DNA of 64,000 nucleotides from Natrinema versiforme JCM 10478. Lineage in GTDB: Archaea; Halobacteriota; Halobacteria; Halobacteriales; Natrialbaceae. Below, in pieces: positions 25,442 through 34,408 of this stretch. A program made the position numbers and the translations under genes. Numbering within the stretch: the stretch's first letter is position 1; each line of letters starts with the position of its first letter. The stretch is from NCBI RefSeq assembly GCF_000337195.1, contig NZ_AOID01000062.1, positions 45,246 through 109,245 of the forward strand, given 5' to 3'. The notes beneath the pieces were generated by a model. The model worked only from the letters and a program-made list of their open reading frames with translations. It was not told the DNA's origin and searched no databases.

Positions 25442-25756
25442 ATGGCAGCTGATTCGCCGGAGTGGTGGCAGAAGAACGATGCGCTGAGAGCGGAGATGGG
25501 GTTACCACAGTACGTTCCGTCGCGATTTACCGACGGCACCTACGTCCACGAGGCCGTCGCGGAACTGGAGCGTACGCACGGCTGTGACATCCGACTATCC
25601 AGTCACAGCCCGAGTTACCCCAGCGAGTGGGCCGTCATCGTCGACGGGGCCGTCTGTCTGACCGTCGTCCGGCGACGCGACGCGAACGCGAACAATATCT
25701 ACCAGATCTCCGCCGACGAGTTCAGACGGAGTATTCGAGAACTGGTGGACGATTGA
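25442..25756 (+). CDS. Conserved haloarchaeal hypothetical protein
   Basis: 104 residues from the ATG at 25442; a TATA-like box at 25404-25412 fits a transcription start near 25435, so this start is better than 25427. The sequence is soluble and mixed, with WWQKNDALRAEMGLPQYVPSRF, a central EWAVIVDGAVCLTVVRRRD beta-type stretch and a charged C-terminus. No known motif was recognised. Codon use and acidic composition resemble those of its neighbours, so it is likely a real gene. Confidence 0.65.
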   Translation: MAADSPEWWQKNDALRAEMGLPQYVPSRFTDGTYVHEAVAELERTHGCDIRLSSHSPSYPSEWAVIVDGAVCLTVVRRRDANANNIYQISADEFRRSIRELVDD

Positions 25757-25922
25757 TACCGTTTCCTCTCGATGTACGTCGTCCGTCTGTATCGAACACA
25801 GTGTGAAACAACTATTATACGGAATTTTATATTAGATGTCGCCTCTCGAGGAGACAGCAGCTAAACGAAGGGCACACAGCTGCAAGTCGAGCGAAACGGT
25901 TCGAGGCCGATCCGAGTAGCTG

Positions 25923-27179
25923 TTACTCCTCGGGGGCGACGCTCTCGCGGATCCGATCGGTGATTTCCTCGCGTGAGGGACGTCGCTCGGGGTCGGTCGT
26001 GTCGGAGAGTCGCATCACGACGAGATCGAGCAGGTTCAGCCGGCCCAACAGCTCCCGGGTCCGACGGCGATCGAGGCCCAATTGTCGGTGGACGTCGTAC
26101 AGCGTCATCGACGACTCGACCGCGTCTATCAGTTCGGTGCCCGTGACGGTATCCGGGAGGCCGATCCCGTCGGTGACGAGCGGTTTGTCCGACTCGGAGT
26201 CGACCGGAGCGTCCGACTCAACCGATCGATCAGTCGACGCGTCCGGGGCGCTCGACGACGGGTTAGGTGGTTGGTCCGCTGTCTCGTCGGAGTCGGCCGC
26301 CGAATCCGCTGCTTCCGATTCGTCCGCAAGCGCCTGTTGGCCCTCCTCGCTTCCGGCGGTCGTCTCGTAACTCGCCGGTTCGTGAACACCGGCGTCGATC
26401 ATGTATCGACGAACCGTCTCGGACGCGATATCCATCTCGAGGGCGTCGGCCATCGCTTCGAACGTGTCGAGCGAATCGTACAGACACTGCAAGTACTCGG
26501 TATCCTCGTAGGGCGGCAGTTCGTCGTTCCGCGCAGCCTCGAGCGACCGTTCGATCTCGGTGTCGATCGGAGTCTCGGGTTCGTCCTCGGCTTTCGACTC
26601 CGGATCGGAGGACCGTTCGGTCTCGTCTTCGTGCGTCGGACGTCGATCCAGCGCATCGAAAAGGGTCGCTGCTTCGGTCGAGGGCTCCGATGGGAGCGAC
26701 GCCACGTGCAGTCGATCTGCAAACGTCATCGTGGGCTCCGTCTCGGAACTCGAGCCGGAACCGGAGTTGACAGCAGCCGTCGACGCAGTCGATACCTCGG
26801 CTGCTTCCGTTTCCGTGTCCGGAGCGAATTCCAGCGTGATCGTCACGAGGACGGTGCCATCGGCGGTGACCCGAGCGGCATCGGTCGTACTCGAGACACT
26901 ATCGGGCGCGTACTCCGCGATCGTTGCTGCGACCGATTGCGAAAACTCGAGCTGTAGCTCGCCGTCGACCCCGAGTGAGGCCGCTCGAGGCGTCGGTTCG
27001 GACCCAGTCTGTGCGTCCCCGGTCGGACACAACGGGACGGCAACATCGATCGAAACGTGCAGTTCGTCACCGCCGTCTCGCCCGTGAACCGTTGCGTCGA
27101 CCCGATGAATCGCTCCCTCGTTCGACTCGTACCGCCGGAGTACCTGTGAGAGGACATCAAACGAGGTACTTACACTCAT
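25923..27179 (-). CDS. Large acidic haloarchaeal protein with two HTH-like segments
   Basis: 418 residues. The N-terminal 130 residues form a compact domain (MSVSTSFDVLSQVLRRYESNEGAIHRVDATV ... VLVTITLEF, cited in part), then a long acidic Ser/Glu-rich linker. Residues about 225-265 (LQCLYDSLDTFEAMADALEMDI ASETVRRYMIDAGVH, split here) resemble an HTH with a recognition helix, and a second HTH-like unit near the C-terminus reads TLYDVHRQLGLDRRRTRELLGRLNLL. It may be a DNA-binding regulator; no family name can be given. It is monocistronic, with its start at 27179 just after a short AT-rich stretch. Confidence 0.7.
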   Translation of the reverse strand: MSVSTSFDVLSQVLRRYESNEGAIHRVDATVHGRDGGDELHVSIDVAVPLCPTGDAQTGSEPTPRAASLGVDGELQLEFSQSVAATIAEYAPDSVSSTTDAARVTADGTVLVTITLEFAPDTETEAAEVSTASTAAVNSGSGSSSETEPTMTFADRLHVASLPSEPSTEAATLFDALDRRPTHEDETERSSDPESKAEDEPETPIDTEIERSLEAARNDELPPYEDTEYLQCLYDSLDTFEAMADALEMDIASETVRRYMIDAGVHEPASYETTAGSEEGQQALADESEAADSAADSDETADQPPNPSSSAPDASTDRSVESDAPVDSESDKPLVTDGIGLPDTVTGTELIDAVESSMTLYDVHRQLGLDRRRTRELLGRLNLLDLVVMRLSDTTDPERRPSREEITDRIRESVAPEE

Positions 27180-27491
27180 GACTCAGCATACCATTCCACG
27201 TATCATGAGACTGCGTGACAAATAATAAACCCCTTCAAATAAACCGTGTCGGAATCACTGGTTGCGACCGCTGAAGCACAACATGTGAAATTAAAAACAC
27301 TCTATGGATGGATTAGTCGAAAATTGTACTTGAAGTCACCGAGTCAAGACGGGGACGTGATGCGCTCGATGGGTACTGTGTTCCTCGACGACATCGATAA
27401 TCCCGAGTCGTTCAACGAAGCGTATAGTACGTTAGCCGGCAGTAGTATCAATTCCATATACAACTCGGATTCTCGAGTTGATTGGTATTAA

Positions 27492-28119
27492 GAGCGCACG
27501 AGCGGACCGGTAACCCGGACAACAGTCAATAGATGCGAACCAGACGGGTCAAAGTGCGATCGATGAGCAGTAGATTGACCCAATACGCATTGTAAACGGC
27601 TGTATAGCGATTATGTGCTCGATATCTCTGTATTTCGGTCGAGCAGTTTCGGTTTATCGTAGCCACTGAAACGATTCACACACTGATCGCGACGCAGCCG
27701 TGCGATTCGGTGTGCAATGACTTTCAGTAGCTACGATACCGCGAGCGGCAGTACGTATCACAAGAGTCCTAGATAAATCGACGGAATGAGACGGTCTTGC
27801 TTGTCCGTATTGCTCGTTGATTCGACTCATGAACTATTACCGAAGTTCATTGGCACGATTCCGGTTCCGAGCCGGAAACTATGGTTATCGGAACGCGACA
27901 GACATATATCTCAAAATATGTATCGATGGTTCCCTCATTTACCAAATAATTATAGCACGCTACTTCGGATCGGTGGCCGAGATCGACGTCAGTGGATGAT
28001 TCGCTCGCACTCACCAATATTTACTCGAGGGCGTCGACGGTGCCGGACGAGCCGCTCGGACGGGAGCAGAAACGCGGACATTCGAAAGGGTTGTATCCGC
28101 GTTGACGGTACTTCGTACC
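27492..28119. other. Intergenic region with a MITE-like repeat
   Basis: No gene is supported. The AT content is raised. The MITE-like unit at 27655-27738 is the main feature. Short frames at 27786-28196 have no protein-like character. Confidence 0.45.
27655..27738. repeat. MITE-like element, copy A (84 bp)
   Basis: The ends are inverted repeats: TATCGTAGCCACTGAAA at the left, and the right end reads, in reverse, TATCGTAGCTACTGAAA (16 of 17 match). The left 33 bases, from GTAGC through ACACACTGATCGCG, are nearly identical to copy B at 37972-38052. There is no room for a gene, so it would depend on a transposase elsewhere in the genome. Confidence 0.75.
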
Positions 28120-28539
28120 GTGCTCCCGCGAACAGTGCGACAAATCGTCATTCCTCCCGAAATCCGTCGCTCTATCGAGAGGCACGTCGCCGATGATCAC
28201 CCGAACGAGGCTGGGGGCTTTCTCGCGTGTGAGCGCCGCGGTACCCAGTTGTATGCAACGCGGCAGATTCCGGTCCTGAACGGCTCCTCGAGGCCCAAAT
28301 ATCGATTTGAGACGGTCGTCGATGAGCGGGTTCCGCCGCCGCCGCGGGTGTTCTATCACTCCCATACGAGCGCGCGGTCGCCCGCCGGCCTCACGAAAGT
28401 CGACGAGCGATCGATTCCCGAACCCTTCGCACTCGTCGTCTTTGCGCCCCACGGCCCGGCGCTCAGTTACCGGGCGTTCAAACGCGGATTGCTCCGGTGG
28501 CGGGAACTCCGCGTCGAAACTGTCGATCACGGGCTGTAG
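28120..28539 (+). CDS. JAB/MPN (JAMM) domain protein
   Basis: About 139 residues from a GTG at 28120 (TTG 28102 and GTG 28135 are other options; no ATG is available). JAMM features are visible: Glu in NEAGGFLACE, then YHSHTSARSPAGLTKVDERSI with the two metal His residues (HSH) and Asp. The stretch between HSH and Asp is 12 residues, about two longer than the usual JAMM spacing, with Thr in place of the usual Ser. Archaeal JAMM proteins remove ubiquitin-like SAMP modifiers or act in cysteine synthesis. Whether this variant is active is unclear. It stands alone upstream of the SSS symporter. Confidence 0.75.
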   Translation: MLPRTVRQIVIPPEIRRSIERHVADDHPNEAGGFLACERRGTQLYATRQIPVLNGSSRPKYRFETVVDERVPPPPRVFYHSHTSARSPAGLTKVDERSIPEPFALVVFAPHGPALSYRAFKRGLLRWRELRVETVDHGL

Positions 28540-28581
28540 GTGACCCGACGATGACGCGTGTCGGTCAGTTTCGCCGTTGGA

Positions 28582-28600
28582 TTGTATATATTGTATATAT
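28582..28600. promoter_or_regulatory. Tandem AT-rich 9-mers upstream of the SSS symporter
   Basis: TTGTATATA occurs twice in direct succession (28582-28590, 28591-28599). Either copy could serve as a TATA box, though they lie about 195 bases before the symporter ATG at 28793, which implies a long leader or another promoter closer in. Confidence 0.35.
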
Positions 28601-28792
28601 GGGCACCCACAGGCATGGACAATTCATACATGCACCCCTGCTGCACAAGTAAATATACAAACACAGGCCAGAGCTTTTCATTGATGAACGTATCTCCAAG
28701 TATGTCGATACTATGCATCCGAAGCACATCCACTCTCGTGGGGAAATAGACAAACGAACATTGGGCTCGAGGGCTCCACTGGGGGTGAGCCA

Positions 28793-30349
28793 ATGAGCGT
28801 GATCATCTACGGACTCGCGGCCGTCATCATCGCGATGCTGGCCATCGGGTTCTACGTGTCTCGGAAGATCAAGGGTGACAGCGTCAACTACATCGTCGCG
28901 GGTCGGGGGCTAATCCTCCCGCTGGCCGCGGCGACGTTGATGGCCCAGTCGCTCGACTCGAACGCTACCCTCGGGAATACGGACCTCGTTTCGTCCGCCG
29001 GCTTCTGGGCCGGTGCGGCCCTCCCGGTCGGGTTGGCGCTCTGTCTCTTCCTCACCGGGCTGTTCTTCGCCAAGCCGATGAACCGGATGAATCTCACGAC
29101 GCTGCCGGACTTCTTCCGCCGGAAGTACGGCCGCACCGTCGAAATAGTCGCGAGTCTCATCATGTCGGTCGCCTACGCGTTCCTGTTGGCCGGGAACCTC
29201 GTCGCCGGCGGCTACCTCTTCCAGATTTTCGTCGGGACGAGCTTCGAGCTGGGGGTCTTCATCATCGCCGCGCTCGTCCTCTCCTATACGCTCGCCGGCG
29301 GCCTCTTCGCAGTCGCATACACGGACGTCCTACAGGCCGGCGTCGCGTTCGTCGGGTCCATCGCGCTCATCGTCTACATCACGACGCAGTACGGCATCAC
29401 CGTCCCCGCCGGAATGGGGCCCTCGAACTTGGGACAACTCACTGACCCGAGTCAAGGGGCGTACATCAATCTCGCCACGATCATCGCCCTCGGGCTGGGC
29501 GACATCGTCGCCATCGACTTCATGGAACGAGTCTTTGCGGCCGACAGCCCGGAAACCGCACGTAAAGCTTGCTTCATCGGTGCCGCCGGCACCCTCATAA
29601 TCGGCGTGCCGTTCTCCGTCGTCGCGCTCTCCGCGGGCCCGATCCTCGCCTCGCTGGGCGTCGAAGCCGGTAACCAAGCGGTGCTCTACTCCCTGTTACA
29701 GAACGCGGTCCCGCCGTGGCTTGCGTCGATCGTTATCGCGGGAATCGTCGCCGCCTCGTTCTCGACGAGCGATGGGGCGATACTGGGCACCTCCTCCGTC
29801 ATCGCTCGAAATATCGGCGGCATTCGCGTCGACGAGAGCGCGCCCGCAGCGGCGGACGGCGGCACGGACGAGGGCTTCCTCGGGACCGAGAGCGATAAAC
29901 TACTCACCGTGACTCGGCTCATGGCCATCCCCATCACGCTGCTCGGTATTTTCTTCGCGCTCCGAGTCTCCGCCACCGGGATGTTGCTCGTCCTGGCGTT
30001 CGATATCATGCTCGCCGGCGCGTTCGTGCCGCTGGTGATGGGTATCTACTGGTCGGAGATGGCGAACACGCCCGCAGCGCTCATCTCCATGCTCGCCGGG
30101 TCGGGGACGCGTCTGTTTTTCTTTGTGCTCCTGCCGACGACGTACGCCTACGAGAACACGCTGTTTTACATTCCGAACGACGTCTTTACCGCTGCCTTCG
30201 ACGGCTTGCCGACGTTCATCGCGGCGGGGGTGAGTTTGGTCAGCTTCGTCGTGGTCGCCTACGCCACGAAAGACTCCTACACGGCACGGTCTCTCAACCG
30301 AGAGGGACGACGCACCATCGTCGCGGGCGGCGACAACGATGAAGAGTAA
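28793..30349 (+). CDS. Sodium:solute symporter (SSS family)
   Basis: 518 residues with about thirteen spans. Family signatures include the start IIAMLAIGFYVSRKIKG, the GRGLILPLAAATLMAQSLDSNATLGNTD region (helix 1 Na+ site, quoted in part), SYTLAGGLFAVAYTDVLQ, and IVIAGIVAASFSTSDGAILGTSSV, the helix with the Na2-site Ser/Thr pair. It imports a small organic solute with Na+. It is the first gene of a possible unit with an AbrB-PhoU protein and an agmatinase-family enzyme on the same strand, so a guanidino compound, ureide or purine-derived solute is a reasonable but unproven substrate. A TTTTT stretch follows the stop. Confidence 0.92.
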   Translation: MSVIIYGLAAVIIAMLAIGFYVSRKIKGDSVNYIVAGRGLILPLAAATLMAQSLDSNATLGNTDLVSSAGFWAGAALPVGLALCLFLTGLFFAKPMNRMNLTTLPDFFRRKYGRTVEIVASLIMSVAYAFLLAGNLVAGGYLFQIFVGTSFELGVFIIAALVLSYTLAGGLFAVAYTDVLQAGVAFVGSIALIVYITTQYGITVPAGMGPSNLGQLTDPSQGAYINLATIIALGLGDIVAIDFMERVFAADSPETARKACFIGAAGTLIIGVPFSVVALSAGPILASLGVEAGNQAVLYSLLQNAVPPWLASIVIAGIVAASFSTSDGAILGTSSVIARNIGGIRVDESAPAAADGGTDEGFLGTESDKLLTVTRLMAIPITLLGIFFALRVSATGMLLVLAFDIMLAGAFVPLVMGIYWSEMANTPAALISMLAGSGTRLFFFVLLPTTYAYENTLFYIPNDVFTAAFDGLPTFIAAGVSLVSFVVVAYATKDSYTARSLNREGRRTIVAGGDNDEE

Positions 30350-30471
30350 CTAGCAGTCCACTTTTTATCGCATATACGCGTACGAACAGTCACCTGTAGA
30401 TATATATGGTTCGAAGTCGTTTTGTTATTCGTCCCAATGACACTGGTTAGTACTCTTTTGAGGTGTGGCGA

Positions 30472-31521
30472 ATGAGCGGAAACGACCTTCGAATCCGTCG
30501 CAAGGCCCAGCAGTTGGGCTCCTCGACGCTCGCGGTAACGATGCCCGCGGAGTGGACCCATCGCCACGATCTCACGAAAGGTGACGAACTGATCGTCCAA
30601 CGCGACGAAAACGGCAATTCGCTGCTGGTCACGCCGAATCAACCCGCGATCGAAGACGCTGAAACGACGATTAACGCCGACGCGATGAGCACGGACGCGC
30701 TCTCTCGAGCCGTCATCACCCAATACGTCCTCGGACGCGGACTGGTTCGGATCGAAGCGGAGGAGGCGCTGGAAGCCAAACACTATGACGCGGTACTCGA
30801 GGCCGAACGCCGGCTGATGGGGCTCGGTATCGTCGAGGAATCGCCGACCCACATCACCGTCCGCTGCTCGGTCGATCCCGGCGACTTCGAGCTCCCGACC
30901 CTGCTCGGTCGATTAGGACGCACGGAAGCGACGATCCGCTCGAGTGCCGTCTCGGCTCTGTTGAACGGCGACACCGATGCCGCTCGGCGAGCGCGCGACC
31001 GGGGGTCACAACTGGAGAAGTTGTTCTCCCTCTTTCTCAGACTCGTCTTCACGACCTACCGCAACCCGCGGCTCAACCAGTCGGTCGGGGTCGGAACCGG
31101 ATTTCCGCTCATCGGCTACCGCTCTGCCGCACAAGACGTGTCGTTGATGGCCGGCATCGCCGACGATATCGCGACGATCGCTGCAGACCGAGTGACTGAC
31201 CCCCTCGAGGGCGATGTCGCAGACGACATCGAAGTAGTCCACGGGGCCCTCGATACGGCCGCCGAACAGGTCCGCGACGCCGTCATCGATCCGGATTACG
31301 AGCAGGTGACCGATGCCCGCGCGAGCCTCCAGCGTGTCGACGATCACCTGGAAACGGCTGTCGATCGCCTCGAGGCAGAACGGCCCGAACCGCTGCTCGC
31401 GCTGAACCGAGTGCATCTCCTCTTCGAACGGAGTTCGCGCCACGCCGGCGATACGCTCGATGTCGCGACCCATCTCGCGTTCCGGGAGAGCCCGGACGTG
31501 GTCACCCACAACGGTGATTAA
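30472..31521 (+). CDS. AbrB-PhoU family regulatory protein
   Basis: 349 residues from the ATG at 30472 (MSGNDLRIRRKAQQLG). The first 50 residues are an AbrB/SpoVT swapped-hairpin DNA-binding domain (SSTLAVTMPAEWTHRHDLTKGDEL in part). The rest (about residues 75-340) is all-helical with PhoU-like repeats (LEKLFSLFLRLVFTTYRNPR; VHLLFERSSRHAGDTLDVATH). Haloarchaea have many such proteins, often beside transporters and not only for phosphate. It follows the SSS symporter by 122 bases and probably controls it or the ureohydrolase downstream. Confidence 0.88.
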   Translation: MSGNDLRIRRKAQQLGSSTLAVTMPAEWTHRHDLTKGDELIVQRDENGNSLLVTPNQPAIEDAETTINADAMSTDALSRAVITQYVLGRGLVRIEAEEALEAKHYDAVLEAERRLMGLGIVEESPTHITVRCSVDPGDFELPTLLGRLGRTEATIRSSAVSALLNGDTDAARRARDRGSQLEKLFSLFLRLVFTTYRNPRLNQSVGVGTGFPLIGYRSAAQDVSLMAGIADDIATIAADRVTDPLEGDVADDIEVVHGALDTAAEQVRDAVIDPDYEQVTDARASLQRVDDHLETAVDRLEAERPEPLLALNRVHLLFERSSRHAGDTLDVATHLAFRESPDVVTHNGD

Positions 31522-31682
31522 GGTGTTTTAGGACACATGAACCGTTCGAGTACGCACCCACTCATGTGGAGAACTGAAATACCTTCCAAGAAAGGCTTTA
31601 GTATATTCTTATGTTTGAACCAAATAGGCAAGGAAGAGCTCGTATGGGCTTGAAATTGCACTAAACGGAGATAACCGAACAC

Positions 31683-32792
31683 ATGACTGACGAACCATCC
31701 GGCGAAGAGATGTACGGCGACGAGTACAAGGAAGCAAACGAACCGATCTTCAGCGGCATCCCGACCTTCCTCAAACTCCCCGAAGTCGAACGGGACCAGC
31801 TGGACGAAAACGATGTCGACATCGGTATCCTCGGTGCGCCCCTCGACACGGCGACGACGATCCGTCCCGGGACCCGCTACGGCCCGCGTGCGGTTCGTGC
31901 GGCCTCGACGGTCCCCTCGCCGCCCTACGAACACTTCAATATCGAGACCGGCATCGATCCCTTCGATACGTTCAAAGTCGCGGACACCGGCGATGCCCCG
32001 GTCTCTCCCGGCGATACGCGACAGAGCCAACTGAACATCGAAGACGCCGTCGCGGAAGTAAGCGAGCAAGCCACGCCGATCGTCATCGGCGGCGATCACT
32101 CCATTTCGTACCCTGACATCAAGGGTTGGGCGGAAGCCAACGACTACGACGATATCGGGCTCATCCACTTCGACTGTCACGCCGACACCGGCGATGACGG
32201 GCTGACCGGTTTCGAGTACGACCACGGCGCGTGGGTCAAACGCGTCTACGACGACGGGCTGATGGACGGGGAGAACTACACCCTCATCGGTCCGCGCGGG
32301 TTCTGGCCCGGTCCCGACACCTACGAGGAGATGCGCGAGGCGGACATGAAGTGGTACACTGCGATGGACGTCGCCGGGATGGACCTCAACGAGATCGTTG
32401 CCGATGCGGTCCAGCGTGCCACCGACGGAACCGACGCCGTGTGGGTCTCCTTCGACGTGGACGTGATGGAGCCCGCCTACGCGCCGGGCACCGGGGAGCC
32501 GGAACCGGGCGGACTCATCCCCCGCGAAGCGATCTACATGGTCCGCGAAGTCGTCAAGGCACTCGAGCCCGACGACTTCGGTTTCGACGTCGTCGAGGTC
32601 TCGCCGGCGTACGACGTGAGTGACACGAATTCCTACAACGGCGGAATCACGAGCGGCTTCGCCAACCGGCTCATTCTCGAGGTAATGGGCAGCATGGCGC
32701 TCGCAGAGAAGGGACTGGAAGAGGGATCGCCGATCAAGCCGAAGGAGCCGCTCGGGCCGAGTCCGGAGGTCGAGACACAGGCGGACGACTGA
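31683..32792 (+). CDS. Agmatinase/arginase family ureohydrolase
   Basis: 369 residues. The binuclear metal site is complete: His139 in GGDHS, Asp164/His166/Asp168 in HFDCHADT, Asp258/Asp260 in SFDVDVMEP, followed by the arginase-type APGTGEPEPGGL loop. Family members release urea from agmatine, arginine, guanidinobutyrate or guanidine, or split formiminoglutamate. The substrate cannot be read from sequence. A nearby Na+ symporter and regulator suggest an imported guanidino compound; the urease at the end of the window could use the urea made. It has extra N-terminal residues (1-45) seen in several haloarchaeal homologues. Confidence 0.9.
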   Translation: MTDEPSGEEMYGDEYKEANEPIFSGIPTFLKLPEVERDQLDENDVDIGILGAPLDTATTIRPGTRYGPRAVRAASTVPSPPYEHFNIETGIDPFDTFKVADTGDAPVSPGDTRQSQLNIEDAVAEVSEQATPIVIGGDHSISYPDIKGWAEANDYDDIGLIHFDCHADTGDDGLTGFEYDHGAWVKRVYDDGLMDGENYTLIGPRGFWPGPDTYEEMREADMKWYTAMDVAGMDLNEIVADAVQRATDGTDAVWVSFDVDVMEPAYAPGTGEPEPGGLIPREAIYMVREVVKALEPDDFGFDVVEVSPAYDVSDTNSYNGGITSGFANRLILEVMGSMALAEKGLEEGSPIKPKEPLGPSPEVETQADD

Positions 32793-33544
32793 CCAGGACC
32801 GCGACTCGAGGGAGTCGATAGCTGTGGGGCTCCGGCCCCGCACCGTTCAGTCGCAACTCTCGAACCGGAAAAAGCCGGGAGCGACTCGCGATCAAGGGGG
32901 CACCGTGAAAGCGGTGTGCAGTCACATCACAGCGCGTCGCGTTTTCTGTGTCTGCCGGTCGAACACTCGATGTTTCACCAATTATCTCGATCGGATTACT
33001 GTGATTTTGTGGATGGAGGTGAAACGATGAGGCAGTTGTAAGCTTCACTACCCAAATTCCTCTCGGATAACAGTCACTCTCGACTACCGCTCGAGCACTC
33101 GAGAGCAGCAGTGATACTCGAATGCGATTGTCCGGCTATACACGGGTTCACGAGGCTACGCGACGGTGACCGACGGTTCAAAGTGGATCGGACGTCAAAC
33201 CTACCGATAGACGGCCCCATGCAAATAGGGTCGGGGTACAGGCTGTCGCTCTCTAAATTCCGAGACCGGAACTCATGATATACAGCGTAGAGAGACGGGG
33301 AGTATTCTCGGGAGAGTATCAGCCATCCAAGTACCGACGCAAAGAACGTCCTGTGAGTTTTCGCATAATTCGGCTCGGAACGGACTAGTGTCTCTGCACA
33401 CGATCGGGGGAGGGAGTCGACTAACGTCCGGTTCAGTGATCGTTCCTTCGGGCCCCGGTTAGTCGACCGGTCAATATCGGTTCCACGGAGCGACGTATTC
33501 GTGTCCCGGATCGACGGGCATCTTCGGGCGAATGACGAAGAGTA
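32793..33544. other. Intergenic region, about 750 bases
   Basis: A GGGGCTCCGGCCCC hairpin at about 32825-32840 follows the ureohydrolase gene and may act in 3' end formation. The rest contains no frame with protein-like character and no clear repeat. Confidence 0.4.
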
Positions 33545-33564
33545 TTACACACCTATATTTGTAA
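33545..33564. promoter_or_regulatory. 20-bp palindrome, member of a TTACA-N10-TGTAA family
   Basis: TTACACACCTATATTTGTAA has the TTACA...TGTAA form and 20-base length of the sites at 17301 and 25301; read on the other strand its right half is GGTGTGTAA. It lies 55 bases after the end of the IclR gene 33620-34408. It may be a binding site for an IclR protein. Confidence 0.45.
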
Positions 33565-33619
33565 TCCTCCTTCGACAGTCATGGAGTGTCGTTCGAACAT
33601 TTCGAACGCCGAGTCGGGG

Positions 33620-34408
33620 TCAGCTACTCATATTGATATTGACCTCGATCACGTTCGCCGAGCGCATGACGCGTTCAGAGAGGCGCTCTCGAGCCTGTTC
33701 GTCGCGCATAAACTGTGCCGGAGCCGACACGCTCAACGACCCGAGTACGTCGTCGTCGGGGTTTCGAACCGGTACACCGATCGCGCAGAACCCCTCGATC
33801 TCTTCCTCGTCGTTGTACGCGTACCCGCGGTCGCGAATCGTTTCGAGTTCGTCGAACAGCGTCTCGCGGTCGGTGATCGTGTTCGCCGTTTGGGCGGGGA
33901 GGCCGTGCCGGTCGACGATTTCCGCGACGCGGTCGCGCGGAAGGGACGCGAGAATCGCCTTTCCGGAGGCGGTGTAATGGAGGTGGTCGCGTTGCTGGAG
34001 TTTCGCCGACTGGTAGTCGCCGTCGACGCCGGTTTCGCCTTTCACCTGATAGAGGTTGATTCCGCGACCGTTTTCCTCGGTGACGATGTGCGTGTACTGG
34101 CCGGTCTCGTCGGCGAGTTCGTCGACTTTGGGTTTGCCGTAGCGATAGAGCGGACTCCGGTTTCGGGCGGACTCTCCGAGGACGGAGAACTCGAAGGCGA
34201 GCTCGTACCGGTCGTCTCTCTGGACGAGCAATCCGTTCTCCTCGAGTGTCTTCAGGTGGATATACGCCGTGCTTTTCGAGACCTCGAGTTGCGTCGCGAG
34301 TTCCGACACGCCGACGCCGCCGCGTTCGCGGACGGCATCGATAACGCGTGACGCCATCGTCACGGTCTTCAGCGTTCGCGGCCCATCGTCACGGTCGCCT
34401 GCGGACAT
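33620..34408 (-). CDS. IclR family transcriptional regulator
   Basis: About 262 residues from the ATG at 34408 (MSAGDRDDGPRT); an ATG at 34435 is also possible. HTH: VSELATQLEVSKSTAYIHLKTLEENGLL. Effector domain: HLHYTASGKAILASLPRD, ETIRDRGYAYNDEEEIEGFCAIGVPV and LGSLSVSAPAQFM. It is divergent from the M20/DUF3830/dehydrogenase operon, about 760 bases away, and is its likely regulator. A decayed relative of this gene lies at 57520-57764, next to a decayed DUF3830 gene, repeating the same pairing. Confidence 0.93.
   Translation of the reverse strand: MSAGDRDDGPRTLKTVTMASRVIDAVRERGGVGVSELATQLEVSKSTAYIHLKTLEENGLLVQRDDRYELAFEFSVLGESARNRSPLYRYGKPKVDELADETGQYTHIVTEENGRGINLYQVKGETGVDGDYQSAKLQQRDHLHYTASGKAILASLPRDRVAEIVDRHGLPAQTANTITDRETLFDELETIRDRGYAYNDEEEIEGFCAIGVPVRNPDDDVLGSLSVSAPAQFMRDEQARERLSERVMRSANVIEVNINMSS

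Noticed and set aside
27246..27491. 81-codon frame from a GTG start
   Set aside because: Codon use is unlike that of its neighbours, no motif is visible and no promoter lies at a suitable distance; could be a relic but cannot be supported.
31518..32843. 441-codon minus-strand frame
   Set aside because: Antisense of the agmatinase-family gene, which has a full set of metal ligands on the plus strand.
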